A stretch of 64,000 bases of DNA, from the NCBI GenBank assembly GCA_048498515.1, contig JBEHXV010000013.1, positions 1-64,000 of the forward strand, written 5' to 3'. Every line of letters starts with the position of its first letter. The stretch's first letter is position 1. The notes below the pieces were generated by a model. It was given only the letters and a program-made list of their open reading frames with translations. It had not been told where the DNA came from and searched no databases. Of the stretch, positions 1-8,368 are shown one piece after another. The translations under genes were made by a program, and so were the position numbers. The stretch is from UBA4416 sp048498515 (GTDB lineage Bacteria; Bacteroidota; Bacteroidia; B-17B0; Aurantibacillaceae).

Positions 1-28
1 GGCGCCCCCTAAGTAACTATCTGGTGAG

Positions 29-2248
29 TTATGATATATTAACAACCGGGTTAAGGGTTGTACTTCCGGAAATGATACCGAAGCCTGTCCAGCTGTAAGT
101 AACGCCACCACCAGTAGAGCCCGATAGAGTAGGTGTAGGAACGGCACAAGTAATGGTTTGCGATGGCCCTGCATTGGCCGTTGGTACAGGGTTCACATTA
201 ATGTTAAGTGTTGCGGTTTTGGTACAGCCGGTAACAGTATTAGTGCCGGTAACTGTATAAACGGTGGTTGAAGTCGGGTTTACAGTAGCAGTATTACTGG
301 CTATGGCACCAGGGTTCCAGGTATAGGTATCGGCAGTGCCGCTGGCAGTAAGCGTAACAGGTGAGCCGGCACAAATGCTGGTGGTAGATGAAGTAACGGA
401 TACCGATGGAAGCGGGTTCACGTTAACACCCACAGTGTTGGTATACACGCAGCCAATGGCATCGGTAATTTGTACACCGTAAGTAATAGAAGAAGTTGGG
501 TTTGCCGTAACAACCGAACCGGTAGTAGGAGCAATGTTTACCGATGGAGTCCAGGAATAGGTATATGGTGCAACGCCGCCGGTAGCATTAACCGTGAGTG
601 TAGTGGCGCTTCCGATACAAATGTTCTGATTCCCTGAGAAGGAACTACTCACCGATGGAGGTGTGGTTAAGGTGATAATTTTTGTGGTTGCACAGCCAAT
701 ATTGTCGGTAGTAGACAATGTGTATGTTGTACCGTAAAGGCCGGTGGCAGTAGCATTATTCCCGCCAATAGGGTTCCATGTGTAAGTGTAAGGAGTAGAG
801 CCACCGGTTACGGTAGTACTGATAGCACCATCAAGTGTGTTTGAACATGTAGGGTTTGTAGCTGTAGAAGCAACGCTTAAGGTATTAACCGTTAGGGTAG
901 CCGTATTGGAAACGATATTGATACAACCTGCATTTAATACGCACCTTACAACATTCTGGTTCAAAGCTGTAACAGGATCAAAGAGCATAGAAGAGTTGGT
1001 AGTATTGCTATAAGTTGCACCGGCATTGGCAAAAAAGCCTCCACCCGATGATACCTGCCATTGGTAACCCGGTGAGCCACCACTAACGCCTGTATAAAAA
1101 TAACCCGAACCGCCGCCGTTACATGTTGTGGTAGAAGTTGGCTGGGTCGAAATAGAAGCACTCACAGATGTTTTTCGCACATTTAAGGCGTAGTTATTCG
1201 GCTGGTCAACAAAAAAATAGTAAGGGGTTCCGGTCGCATCATATCCCAGATTGGTACTTACCGCTGTAGAACTGTTAATGTAGGAAACAAGCACACTCCA
1301 TGTACCTGCCGCATATTTATAAGATACCGGATAAGGAGGCGTACTTAATACAGTGGTGAAAGCAGGCGTGTCGATAGGATCCAGGTCAAAACCAAATGTG
1401 CCGGCAGCAGTACTTAAATTTGTTACCGGCGAACCCAAAGCACTCCAGGATGAACCATTATACAATTGAAAAACAGCACTGGCAGTAGAAATTTCGGTAT
1501 AACCCAGGTAATAGTTGGTGCTGTTTTTTCCTACTTTTAGTTTTGCATTAGTGGCTGGATTTGCAGATACAAAACCCATTGAAACCCAGGCAGACCCATT
1601 AAACCTTTTTACTGTAACTTTATTGGCAGGTGCTGTGGTTGCATCCTGGTAGGCTAATACAGGAAAATCAGCATAATCAACCATTATTGAATTGTAAGCG
1701 GCAGCGCCCGGTGAAACGGTTCCGCTTCCTACATTTAACCAGGCAGAGCCATTCCATTTTTTTACAGTAGCTATGTTGGCATTGGCAATATCGGTATAGG
1801 CTACAACTTCTTCACCGGCTGCGTTAAACGCTAACGAAAGATCGGAAACCTGGCCTGTGGAAATAGCAGCGCCCTGTTGAAGTAAAGAGCTTCCCGAAAG
1901 CCAATAGAGCTTGGCTACTTTCCCGGCGTTTTCATCGCGGATAAGCACCGATACTTTTCCTGTTTTGCTGATAGCAATGGCAGGCCTCACGGATGTTGAG
2001 GTTGAAATGGTGGCCTGTAACGAGAAAGCACCCGGGAACATTGCTGAGTATAACTGGAATTGGTTGGAGCCGCTATTAAAAGTAATGGTATATACCCGGC
2101 CGTTGGGAGCTACCGCCATATCCGACAATGCGGAGTAGGCGACATAATTTGGCGACCCCACTGCATCAAGTAAACATTGGGCGTTAATAGATGTAACAGA
2201 TGAAAGGAGGCCGGCTAAAAGCAAAGCTTTACATAAAAATTTTTTCAT
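29..2248 (-). CDS. Secreted PKD/SprB-like repeat protein, 3' end broken
   Basis: Large secreted surface protein, probably an adhesin or T9SS cargo. A clear signal peptide opens the protein (MKKFLCKALLLAGLL, cleavage after SINAQ). Residues about 25-370 look like a beta-propeller of short 'G.(S)W..(L/V)G' blades. From about 370 on there are Ig/PKD-like modules rich in Thr, Ser and Pro, with recurrent 'YTWNP' and 'TGCTKTATL' motifs of the kind seen in SprB-like gliding adhesins. The frame stops at 29 after 739 residues without a T9SS sorting domain and in the middle of a repeat, so the gene is probably truncated by a frameshift or by an assembly edge just outside the window. A TACATTTG box lies 22 bases upstream of the ATG. 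The ligand is unknown. Confidence 0.75.
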   Translation of the reverse strand: MKKFLCKALLLAGLLSSVTSINAQCLLDAVGSPNYVAYSALSDMAVAPNGRVYTITFNSGSNQFQLYSAMFPGAFSLQATISTSTSVRPAIAISKTGKVSVLIRDENAGKVAKLYWLSGSSLLQQGAAISTGQVSDLSLAFNAAGEEVVAYTDIANANIATVKKWNGSAWLNVGSGTVSPGAAAYNSIMVDYADFPVLAYQDATTAPANKVTVKRFNGSAWVSMGFVSANPATNAKLKVGKNSTNYYLGYTEISTASAVFQLYNGSSWSALGSPVTNLSTAAGTFGFDLDPIDTPAFTTVLSTPPYPVSYKYAAGTWSVLVSYINSSTAVSTNLGYDATGTPYYFFVDQPNNYALNVRKTSVSASISTQPTSTTTCNGGGSGYFYTGVSGGSPGYQWQVSSGGGFFANAGATYSNTTNSSMLFDPVTALNQNVVRCVLNAGCINIVSNTATLTVNTLSVASTATNPTCSNTLDGAISTTVTGGSTPYTYTWNPIGGNNATATGLYGTTYTLSTTDNIGCATTKIITLTTPPSVSSSFSGNQNICIGSATTLTVNATGGVAPYTYSWTPSVNIAPTTGSVVTANPTSSITYGVQITDAIGCVYTNTVGVNVNPLPSVSVTSSTTSICAGSPVTLTASGTADTYTWNPGAIASNTATVNPTSTTVYTVTGTNTVTGCTKTATLNINVNPVPTANAGPSQTITCAVPTPTLSGSTGGGVTYSWTGFGIISGSTTLNPVVNIS

Positions 2249-2270
2249 GAAAATAATTGAATTATATAAT

Positions 2271-2278
2271 CAAATGTA
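2271..2278 (-). promoter_or_regulatory. -7 box (TACATTTG) for the PKD protein
   Basis: The minus strand reads TACATTTG, an exact match to the Bacteroidota TAnnTTTG -7 element, 22 bases before the ATG at 2248. I see no good TTTG -33 element at the expected distance, so this is a half-supported promoter. Confidence 0.4.
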
Positions 2279-2411
2279 AAGAAAAATACGAACTACAGAA
2301 GAGTTTGGATTTCTTTTTAACAAATTAATTTTTAGCTAGTTATGAAGTTTTTAGCGAAGCGCTTGTTTCATTCCACGAAATGTTGTTTTCACTGCGTGAA
2401 GTGTAAATGAC

Positions 2412-2921
2412 TTACTGGTTCAGGTACATTTCAACCAGGCCTTCCGGCGCGTTAAATTCGATGGTTTTTAAGTCATCGTCAATTTCCACAATAAAATCAT
2501 CGTTAAAAGGTAAAATAATTTCAACCCCGCTTGGGTGAATGACCTTAATAATCACATTATCCGTTTTTTCATCCACTTCCGAAATGTTGCCAATGTTGCC
2601 AAGTCGTGTATCAATAATGGCATAACCAATAAACTCGTTCAGCGACTCTTCGTCCTCGATAATAAAATCAGTTAAAGCAAAGGCTTTTTTTCCGATCAGT
2701 TTTTTGGAGGTGTCAACCGTATCAATGGTTTCCAGTTTTAAAATATAACCCATGTTGTTTGGCCGGCACTCTTCAATAAAATAAGGAACCTGCGAACCGT
2801 TGAGGTCCAGGAAAACAGATTTAATGTCCTCATCAATCTGTATGTATTCATTCAATCGTAAAATAACATGTCCTTTTAAACCATGTGTTTTGCTAATGTA
2901 TCCTATTTCTTCTGTGTTCAT
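2412..2921 (-). CDS. rimM: Ribosome maturation factor RimM
   Basis: Binds ribosomal protein S19 in the 30S head and assists 16S rRNA processing. The N-terminal RimM beta-barrel begins with the signature GYISKTHGLKGHV and is followed by a PRC-barrel-like half ending in 'NAPEGLVEMYLNQ', which is typical of the family. Length 169 residues is normal. I chose the ATG at 2921: a longer frame up to 2951 exists, but it would run into the upstream gene and add residues unlike the family. The start lies one base after the stop of the TRIC-type channel gene, so the two are probably co-transcribed and translationally coupled. Confidence 0.93.
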   Translation of the reverse strand: MNTEEIGYISKTHGLKGHVILRLNEYIQIDEDIKSVFLDLNGSQVPYFIEECRPNNMGYILKLETIDTVDTSKKLIGKKAFALTDFIIEDEESLNEFIGYAIIDTRLGNIGNISEVDEKTDNVIIKVIHPSGVEIILPFNDDFIVEIDDDLKTIEFNAPEGLVEMYLNQ

Positions 2922-2922
2922 G

Positions 2923-3549
2923 TTAATCAATGGTTTCGTTGCCCGAGTCAAATTTAGGTAAAGCCAGTTTATATTTTACAGCTATTATCCTGATAATAAT
3001 AATGACGCTCATGCTGATGGAAGCGGCAATGTTTGAATCGATATTAAAATAGAGCATTGTTGTAAATAAAACAGCGCCAATAATGCAGGCAGTCGCGTAT
3101 ATTTCTTTGGCAAAGATCAAGGGAATCTCGTTTAATAAGGTATCGCGGATCACGCCGCCAAATACAGCCGATACCAATCCAAGAATAACCGCTGCAAAGG
3201 GATTGACATGATACTCCAGGCTTTTTTGCACGCCCAGTATGGTGTAAATGCCAACACCCACGGTGTCGAATAAAAACAAGGTGCGACGGAGTTTAATAAT
3301 GTATCTCTTAAACAGCATGGTCACAAAAAACGCCACGATAATGGAAATAAGAATGCTGGCATCGCTTAACCAGGAAATAGGATAAGCGCCAAGCATCATG
3401 TCCCTGAGCGTGCCGCCGCCAATAGCGGTAATAAAGCCGGTAAAAAAAACGCCAAAATAATCATGGTAATGTTTTTTATCGCGGGCAGCCAGTGAACCCG
3501 AAATGCTGAAGAAAAAAATACCGATGAGGTTTAGCCAGTAGAATAACAT
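2923..3549 (-). CDS. TRIC/UPF0126 family membrane channel
   Basis: Integral membrane protein of the UPF0126/TRIC family (YadS/YicG type), with about seven membrane helices. Two copies of the family motif are visible: AIGGGTLRDMMLG around residue 45 and VFGGVIRDTLLNE around residue 130, as expected for the internally duplicated fold. Members are described as trimeric cation channels or glycine transporters; the sequence does not say which. Length 208 residues is usual. The stop is immediately followed by the rimM start. Upstream lies an imperfect palindrome that separates it from the symporter gene. Confidence 0.88.
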   Translation of the reverse strand: MLFYWLNLIGIFFFSISGSLAARDKKHYHDYFGVFFTGFITAIGGGTLRDMMLGAYPISWLSDASILISIIVAFFVTMLFKRYIIKLRRTLFLFDTVGVGIYTILGVQKSLEYHVNPFAAVILGLVSAVFGGVIRDTLLNEIPLIFAKEIYATACIIGAVLFTTMLYFNIDSNIAASISMSVIIIIRIIAVKYKLALPKFDSGNETID

Positions 3550-3563
3550 TTTAGTTTGGATTA

Positions 3564-3617
3564 AAGATAAATGATGAAGGATTTATGAATTGTCTTTTAT
3601 CATTCATCATTTGTCTT
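3564..3617. repeat. Inverted repeat at the end of the symporter gene
   Basis: The arms AAGATAAATGATGAA (3564-3578) and TTCATCATTTGTCTT (3603-3617) are complementary with one mismatch. The right arm overlaps the stop codon of the symporter gene at 3616-3618. It could act as a weak terminator or mRNA-stabilising hairpin; no long T run follows. Confidence 0.5.
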
Positions 3618-4974
3618 ACATCTGTATTTTTGGTTCCAGTTTCTCTCCTTCCCATTTTGCCACTACAGCGCTTGCTACGGCATTACCTACCACGTTGGTT
3701 GCCGAACGGCCCATGTCAAGGATCTGGTCAACCGCCAGTAATAACAATAAACCTTCGCCCGGAATATGAAACATGCTGAGCATGCCGGCTATAACCACCA
3801 GCGAAGCACGCGGCACACCGGCCATACCTTTGCTGGTAATCAATAAAATAAGCATCATTTTTATCTGGTCGGCCATGGTCATGTCAATACCATACGATTG
3901 GGCAATGAATACGGTGGCAAAGGTCATGTACATAATGGACCCGTCGAGGTTGAACGAATAACCGAGCGGTAACACAAAGGACACAATACGGTTGCTGATC
4001 CCGAATTTTTCTAACTGCTCAATTGTTTTTGGCATGGCGCTTTCGGAACTCGCGGTGCTGAATGCCAGTAACACAGGTTCTTTGACATGCGACAACAACG
4101 AGAAGAAATGAATGCGGCATACCAGGCAAATGAGCAACAGGATGCCGAATACAAAAAACAATAAGCCGCCAAAGAAACAGGCCATTAAATAAGCATAGCC
4201 GCTTAACACATCAAGGCCCTGCTGTATCACTACCGCTGTAATGGCGCCAAAAACGCCAATAGGCGCCAGGCTCATCACATAGTTGGTAATTTTAAACATA
4301 ATGTGGGATAAACTGTCGATGACCTTTATCATAGGCTTGCCCTGCTCGCCAATGCTTGCCGCTGCAACCCCAAAGAACAAGGCAAAGATCACAATGGGCA
4401 AAATATCATTATCAGCCATTACTTTCACAATGCTGTCAGGAATAATGTGCGCTATAAAATTGGAGGCGCTTTGCGCGTTGGCTTTTACGCCAGCGTCGGC
4501 GTTGCTGGCTGGTAAGTCAAGGGCCATTACTTTTCCGGGTTCAAATAAATTTACAATCACCAAACCAAGGCTTAAGGCCAATAAGGTAGCAAACGTAAAA
4601 TAAACAATGGTTTTGCCGCCAATCCGTCCCACCGATTTAAAATCGCCCACCTTGGCAACGCCCATTACCAGTACCGATAATACCAGCGGGGCGATGATCA
4701 TTTTTATAAAGCGTAAAAACATTTCGCTCAGGATGGAAAAGTTAGAGGCCACATCCTTTTTTGCTTTTTTTAAAGTGGCTTTGTCAATTTTATCGTAAGC
4801 AATGGTGAGTTGTTTTTCCAGTTCGGCATTGCCATGCGCTTTTTGCTTAATGTAGGAAAGCTCGGTTTTAGGCGTATTGTTAGTGATGGATTTGTTAATA
4901 CCATATCCCAGGATAATGCCAACGATCATGGAAATGATAATAATGGTAATGAGGCGGTTTTTTTTACTGAACAT
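3616..4974 (-). CDS. Dicarboxylate/amino acid:cation symporter (DAACS family)
   Basis: Secondary transporter of the GltP/DctA/GltPh fold that imports acidic amino acids or C4-dicarboxylates with protons or sodium. Visible landmarks are the serine-rich hairpin STASSESAMPKT, the unwound TM7 motif SFNLDGSIMY (NMDGT in the archaeal prototype), the second hairpin 'SKGMAGVPRAS', and the TM8 motif DMGRSATNVVGNAVAS. The TM8 arginine that pairs with acidic substrates is present. The aspartate usual at the sodium site after NVxG is Asn, as I recall for DctA, which hints at proton coupling; this is inference. An insert of about 40 residues follows TM1. Length is 452 residues. It has its own transcription unit. 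Confidence 0.9.
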   Translation of the reverse strand: MFSKKNRLITIIIISMIVGIILGYGINKSITNNTPKTELSYIKQKAHGNAELEKQLTIAYDKIDKATLKKAKKDVASNFSILSEMFLRFIKMIIAPLVLSVLVMGVAKVGDFKSVGRIGGKTIVYFTFATLLALSLGLVIVNLFEPGKVMALDLPASNADAGVKANAQSASNFIAHIIPDSIVKVMADNDILPIVIFALFFGVAAASIGEQGKPMIKVIDSLSHIMFKITNYVMSLAPIGVFGAITAVVIQQGLDVLSGYAYLMACFFGGLLFFVFGILLLICLVCRIHFFSLLSHVKEPVLLAFSTASSESAMPKTIEQLEKFGISNRIVSFVLPLGYSFNLDGSIMYMTFATVFIAQSYGIDMTMADQIKMMLILLITSKGMAGVPRASLVVIAGMLSMFHIPGEGLLLLLAVDQILDMGRSATNVVGNAVASAVVAKWEGEKLEPKIQM

Positions 4975-5005
4975 AGTTTTGAGTGTTGTATATAAAGGTT
5001 TTAAT

Positions 5006-5076
5006 TGTCAGTTCGAGCGGAGTCGAGAACTAATAAATTTGTTTTAGTGCACTTCTCGACTCCGCTCGAAGTGACA
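5006..5076. repeat. REP-like palindrome, family A
   Basis: Arms of 24 bases (5006-5029 and 5053-5076) are complementary with a single mismatch, around the core TCGAGCGGAGTCGAGA, with a 23-base AT-rich spacer. It lies between the symporter start and the aroC end. Related copies are at 14238-14308 and 53554-53657, and a half-unit lies inside aroC at 5401-5425. Confidence 0.8.
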
Positions 5077-5130
5077 GAATATTTTATTTCTAAAAAGTTT
5101 TTCTTCATCGCATTAAAGATCATTTGCGTT

Positions 5131-6222
5131 CTATAGCCTGGAAGATTTATTTCTTAAAATAAAATCCAGGATAACCAGCGCCCCCATGGCTTCCACAATA
5201 GGCACGGCCCTTGGCAATACGCAGGGGTCATGACGGCCTTTGCCTTTTAGTGTAATTTCATGTCCAGCCTTATCAACACTTTGCTGGCCCTGCATAATGG
5301 TTGCTACCGGCTTAAAAGCTACATTAAAATAAATATCCTCACCGTTACTAATGCCGCCCTGTATGCCGCCACTGTGGTTGGTTTTTGTGGATGTTTTTTG
5401 CCCTTCGACTCCGCTCAGGGTGACAAAGGAGTCGTTCAGTTCGGAGCCTTTGAAATTAATAGAATTAAAACCTTCGCCGTATTCAAAACCTTTTACCGCA
5501 TTAATGCTCAGCATGGCTTTTCCCAGGTCGGCATGCAATTTATCAAACACCGGTTCGCCTAAACCAACAGGAGTTCCTTTAACGACACAACTTACAATCC
5601 CGCCAATGGTGTCGCCTTCTTTTCTTATATCTTCAATGTAGCTCACCATGTTGTAAGCGGTAGCTGCGTCGGGGCAACGAATAATGGATTCTTCTGTTTT
5701 GGACAGGTCAAGTTCTTTGTATGATTTTTCCAGTTTAATGTGACCAACCTGGCTCACATAAGCCTGTATGGAAATGCCCTGGTGTTTTAAATACAATTTG
5801 GCAATGGCGCCTCCTACAATGCGGCAAGCTGTTTCGCGGGCCGATGAGCGCCCGCCGCCACGGTAATCCCTGATGCCGTATTTTTCTTCATAAGTATAAT
5901 CGGCATGTGAGGGGCGAAAGGCGTCTTTCAGGTGTTCATAATCGCCCGGTTTTTGATTGGTATTTTCAATCATAAAACCAATGGGATGCCCCGTTGTTTT
6001 TCCTTCAAAAATACCTGACAGGAATTTCACTTCATCGTCCTCATGGCGTTGGGTGGTAATGTGCGATTGCCCGGGCCTGCGGCGTTTTAGTTCATTTTGA
6101 ATAAAGACCATGTCAATTGCCAATCCTGCCGGGCAGCCATCAAGTATACCACCAATAGCTGCGCCATGGCTTTCGCCAAAGGTGGTTAAACGGAAGAGGG
6201 TGCCAAAAGTATTGCCTGCCAT
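5131..6222 (-). CDS. aroC: Chorismate synthase
   Basis: Catalyses the last shikimate step, 5-enolpyruvylshikimate-3-phosphate to chorismate, using reduced FMN. The family signatures GESHGAAIGGILDGCPAG near the N-terminus, 'YRGGGRSSARETACRIVGGA' in the middle and 'HDPCVLPRAVPIVEAM' near the C-terminus are intact. Length 363 residues is normal. Residues about 266-274 (VTLSGVEGQ) are encoded by a half-unit of an interspersed palindromic repeat (5401-5425). They lie in a variable loop just before KTNHSGGIQGG, so the enzyme should still work. The gene stands alone between two intergenic regions. Confidence 0.96.
   Translation of the reverse strand: MAGNTFGTLFRLTTFGESHGAAIGGILDGCPAGLAIDMVFIQNELKRRRPGQSHITTQRHEDDEVKFLSGIFEGKTTGHPIGFMIENTNQKPGDYEHLKDAFRPSHADYTYEEKYGIRDYRGGGRSSARETACRIVGGAIAKLYLKHQGISIQAYVSQVGHIKLEKSYKELDLSKTEESIIRCPDAATAYNMVSYIEDIRKEGDTIGGIVSCVVKGTPVGLGEPVFDKLHADLGKAMLSINAVKGFEYGEGFNSINFKGSELNDSFVTLSGVEGQKTSTKTNHSGGIQGGISNGEDIYFNVAFKPVATIMQGQQSVDKAGHEITLKGKGRHDPCVLPRAVPIVEAMGALVILDFILRNKSSRL
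5401..5425 (-). repeat. REP half-unit inside the aroC reading frame
   Basis: The plus strand reads CCCTTCGACTCCGCTCAGGG then TGACA. It shares TCGACTCCGCTC and the terminal TGACA with the right arm of the palindrome at 5006-5076. It is read in frame as VTLSGVEGQ in chorismate synthase. Confidence 0.7.
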
Positions 6223-6261
6223 GTTGTAAAAATAGCAATTTAGCTGAAATATAGCTTGATT

Positions 6262-6300
6262 TTAAACACATAGGGACATAGAAAAGCAGGTAAGCATAGA
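6262..6300. repeat. Degenerate 'AACACATAGGGACATAG' repeat
   Basis: The 217-base gap between aroC and hutI holds TTAAACACATAGGGACATAG followed by a decayed continuation. A shorter version (TTTTTAACACATAGG) occurs near 8335-8350. Both look like remnants of an interspersed repeat. I see nothing else firm in this gap. Confidence 0.35.
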
Positions 6301-6439
6301 AAACCGGTTTTTGCACATCGCTAGCCTGTGTTTAACCGTAGCGGCTATGAACTCCTGACTCTAAATAAAATATTGATGCACCTGTGTGGTTAGAATTAAT
6401 ATTTGCTCTAACTTGCAGGTTTGAAAATCCTAAGCAATT

Positions 6440-7690
6440 ATGTCTAAACTATTGATCAAAAATATAAAAACCCTGGTACAGGTTCGAGAATCACACATTT
6501 TAAAAGTGAGCGGCAGGGATATGAAAAATCTGCCTTGCATTGACAATGCCTGGATGGCAGTGGATAATGGTGTGATAGCCGATTTTGGCCCCATGTACGA
6601 TTTTCCGGGAATAGCTGATTGGAAAGACCTGGAGGTGATTGACGCGGAAGGGAAATTAATTTTGCCGTGTTATGCCGACAGCCACACACACATTGTGTAC
6701 GCTGGTAACCGGGAACTGGAGTTTATTGACCGGATCAATGGCCTGAGCTATGAAGAAATTTTTGCACGGGGTGGCGGTATTTTAAATTCGGCTAAACGGG
6801 TGCATGATGCTACCGAAGACGAGTTGTTTGAACAAACCCTGGTTCGCCTCAAAGAAGTAATAAGCCAGGGAACCGGGAGTATTGAAATAAAAAGCGGCTA
6901 TGGTTTAAGCGTGGAAAGTGAATTGAAAATGCTGCGAGTGATTAAGCGTATTAAAGATCTGGATTTGTTGCCGGTAAAAGCAACATTTTTGGGCGCTCAT
7001 GCCCTGCCACAGGAATACAAACAGGATAAAACCGGTTACATTAATTTAATTATTAATGATATGCTGCCGGCCATAGCAGCTGAAGGACTGGCCGACTACA
7101 TTGATGTATTTTGCGAACAGAATTATTTTACCGCCGAAGAAACCAAACAAATCCTGGAAGCCGGAAAAAAACACGGATTAAAAGGTAAAGTACATGCCGA
7201 ACAGCTGAGCCATTTTGGTGGCATACAGGCTGGGGTTGAGTGTGAAGCGGTAAGCGTAGACCATTTGGAATATTGCAACGATGCCGATATTGACATATTA
7301 AAAAATGCGGATACCATGCCAACGGTGTTGCCTGGAGCCGCTTTCTTTTTAAACCTGCCCTTGCCACCTGCTCGTAAAATGATCGATTCGGGATTGGCCA
7401 TTGCCTTTGCCAGCGATTTTAATCCCGGCAGTTCGCCAAGTGGTAATATGAATTTTATGATGAGCCTGGGTTGTGTGCAATATAAACTAACACCCGAGGA
7501 AGTCATCAATGCCTGCACCATTAATTCGGCTTACGCCATGAACTTATCACAGGAAGTGGGAAGCATTACTATAGGAAAGAAAGCTAATTTCTTCATTACT
7601 AAACCCATCAGTTCATATGGCTTTATTCCCTATTCGTTTGGCAGCAATTTAATTGAAAGTGTTTACCTGAATGGGATAAAGCAATTGTAG
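6440..7690 (+). CDS. hutI: Imidazolonepropionase
   Basis: Third enzyme of histidine degradation; hydrolyses 4-imidazolone-5-propionate to N-formimino-L-glutamate. It is an amidohydrolase-fold enzyme with its metal ligands visible: the HTH motif in PCYADSHTHIVYAGNRELEF near residue 80, VHAEQLSHFGG near 255, and SDFNPGSSPSGNM near 330. Length 416 residues is full. No other hut genes lie nearby, so the pathway is dispersed or this is a lone copy. It is flanked upstream by a decayed repeat and downstream by a short hairpin shared with the convergent DUF1648 gene. Confidence 0.93.
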   Translation: MSKLLIKNIKTLVQVRESHILKVSGRDMKNLPCIDNAWMAVDNGVIADFGPMYDFPGIADWKDLEVIDAEGKLILPCYADSHTHIVYAGNRELEFIDRINGLSYEEIFARGGGILNSAKRVHDATEDELFEQTLVRLKEVISQGTGSIEIKSGYGLSVESELKMLRVIKRIKDLDLLPVKATFLGAHALPQEYKQDKTGYINLIINDMLPAIAAEGLADYIDVFCEQNYFTAEETKQILEAGKKHGLKGKVHAEQLSHFGGIQAGVECEAVSVDHLEYCNDADIDILKNADTMPTVLPGAAFFLNLPLPPARKMIDSGLAIAFASDFNPGSSPSGNMNFMMSLGCVQYKLTPEEVINACTINSAYAMNLSQEVGSITIGKKANFFITKPISSYGFIPYSFGSNLIESVYLNGIKQL

Positions 7691-7707
7691 AGGCTTATGA
7701 ACAGGCC

Positions 7708-7720
7708 GCTCCTACGGAGC
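7708..7720. terminator. Short hairpin between convergent hutI and DUF1648 gene
   Basis: GCTCC-TAC-GGAGC is a perfect 5-base stem with a 3-base loop 18 bases after the hutI stop, within GGCCGCTCCTACGGAGC. No T run follows, so terminator function is weakly supported; it may be an interspersed repeat. Confidence 0.35.
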
Positions 7721-7750
7721 ATAGGTTGATGTGTTCTGAATGCAAAGAAA

Positions 7751-8236
7751 CTAAGCTTTACCCAACCTTACTACCAGTACAAACAATAAAAAGAAAGGGG
7801 CAAGGTAAATAAGCGATTCGGTATTTTTTATTTGCGCGGCATGTGTCATAAAATACGACACAATTAAAAAGCTCAGCACAATCACCGCTTTCATGGTGCG
7901 GGTTGTTTTTGAGGTGAGGCGGTACTGCTCTTCAAGGTTCTCGCCGTTTAATTTTTTCTTGTATAACCCCGGAAACATCGCCAAAACAGTGAGGCCAATG
8001 TAGATGATGACGGAAAGGGCAATAATAACCCACAACATATGCTTGCTTTCATAACCATCCACTTCCCCCGTCATGTTATAATGAAACGGAATGCTATCGG
8101 GCAATTTTGGTACAGTAACCGCCACAATGGAAATGCTGGTAATTAAAAAAACCAGGGAAATAGCTTCCGAGATCTTGTCTTTCAGGTCAAAGGGTACTTT
8201 AGTTCTTTGTTTTGGGGGTAAAAACAAATTTTCCAT
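7751..8236 (-). CDS. DUF1648 domain membrane protein (SdpI-related)
   Basis: Small membrane protein of 161 residues with four predicted membrane helices: about 29-47, 71-91, 119-137 and 142-158. The DUF1648 signature 'LPDSIPFHYNMTGEVDGY' follows helix 1, as in the N-terminal part of SdpI-like immunity proteins. I chose the ATG at 8236 (MENLFLPPKQ) over a start at 8260, because a perfect 20-base palindrome sits just before it and would otherwise be coding. In other bacteria such genes are often controlled by an ArsR-type autorepressor; none is in this window. Function in this organism is unknown. Confidence 0.8.
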   Translation of the reverse strand: MENLFLPPKQRTKVPFDLKDKISEAISLVFLITSISIVAVTVPKLPDSIPFHYNMTGEVDGYESKHMLWVIIALSVIIYIGLTVLAMFPGLYKKKLNGENLEEQYRLTSKTTRTMKAVIVLSFLIVSYFMTHAAQIKNTESLIYLAPFFLLFVLVVRLGKA

Positions 8237-8237
8237 A

Positions 8238-8257
8238 AATCTTACATATGTAAGATT
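8238..8257. promoter_or_regulatory. Perfect 20-base palindrome, probable operator
   Basis: AATCTTACATATGTAAGATT is a perfect palindrome ending two bases before the ATG of the DUF1648 gene. The core TTACATATGTAA recurs at 43475-43486. The position over the leader suggests a repressor site for this gene. The regulator is unknown. Confidence 0.55.
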
Positions 8258-8368
8258 CAAAAATACAGAAAAAATACAATTTCCTCAACTTGTTTTACTA
8301 ACAGAAAGGGATATTTTAATCATTTAAAACCTGTTTTTAACACATAGGTTTAAATTCCGGCCCGGCTT

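Noticed and set aside
5006..5076. CRISPR array or insertion sequence ends
   Set aside because: The palindromes are single units without regular spacing, and no transposase frame lies nearby.
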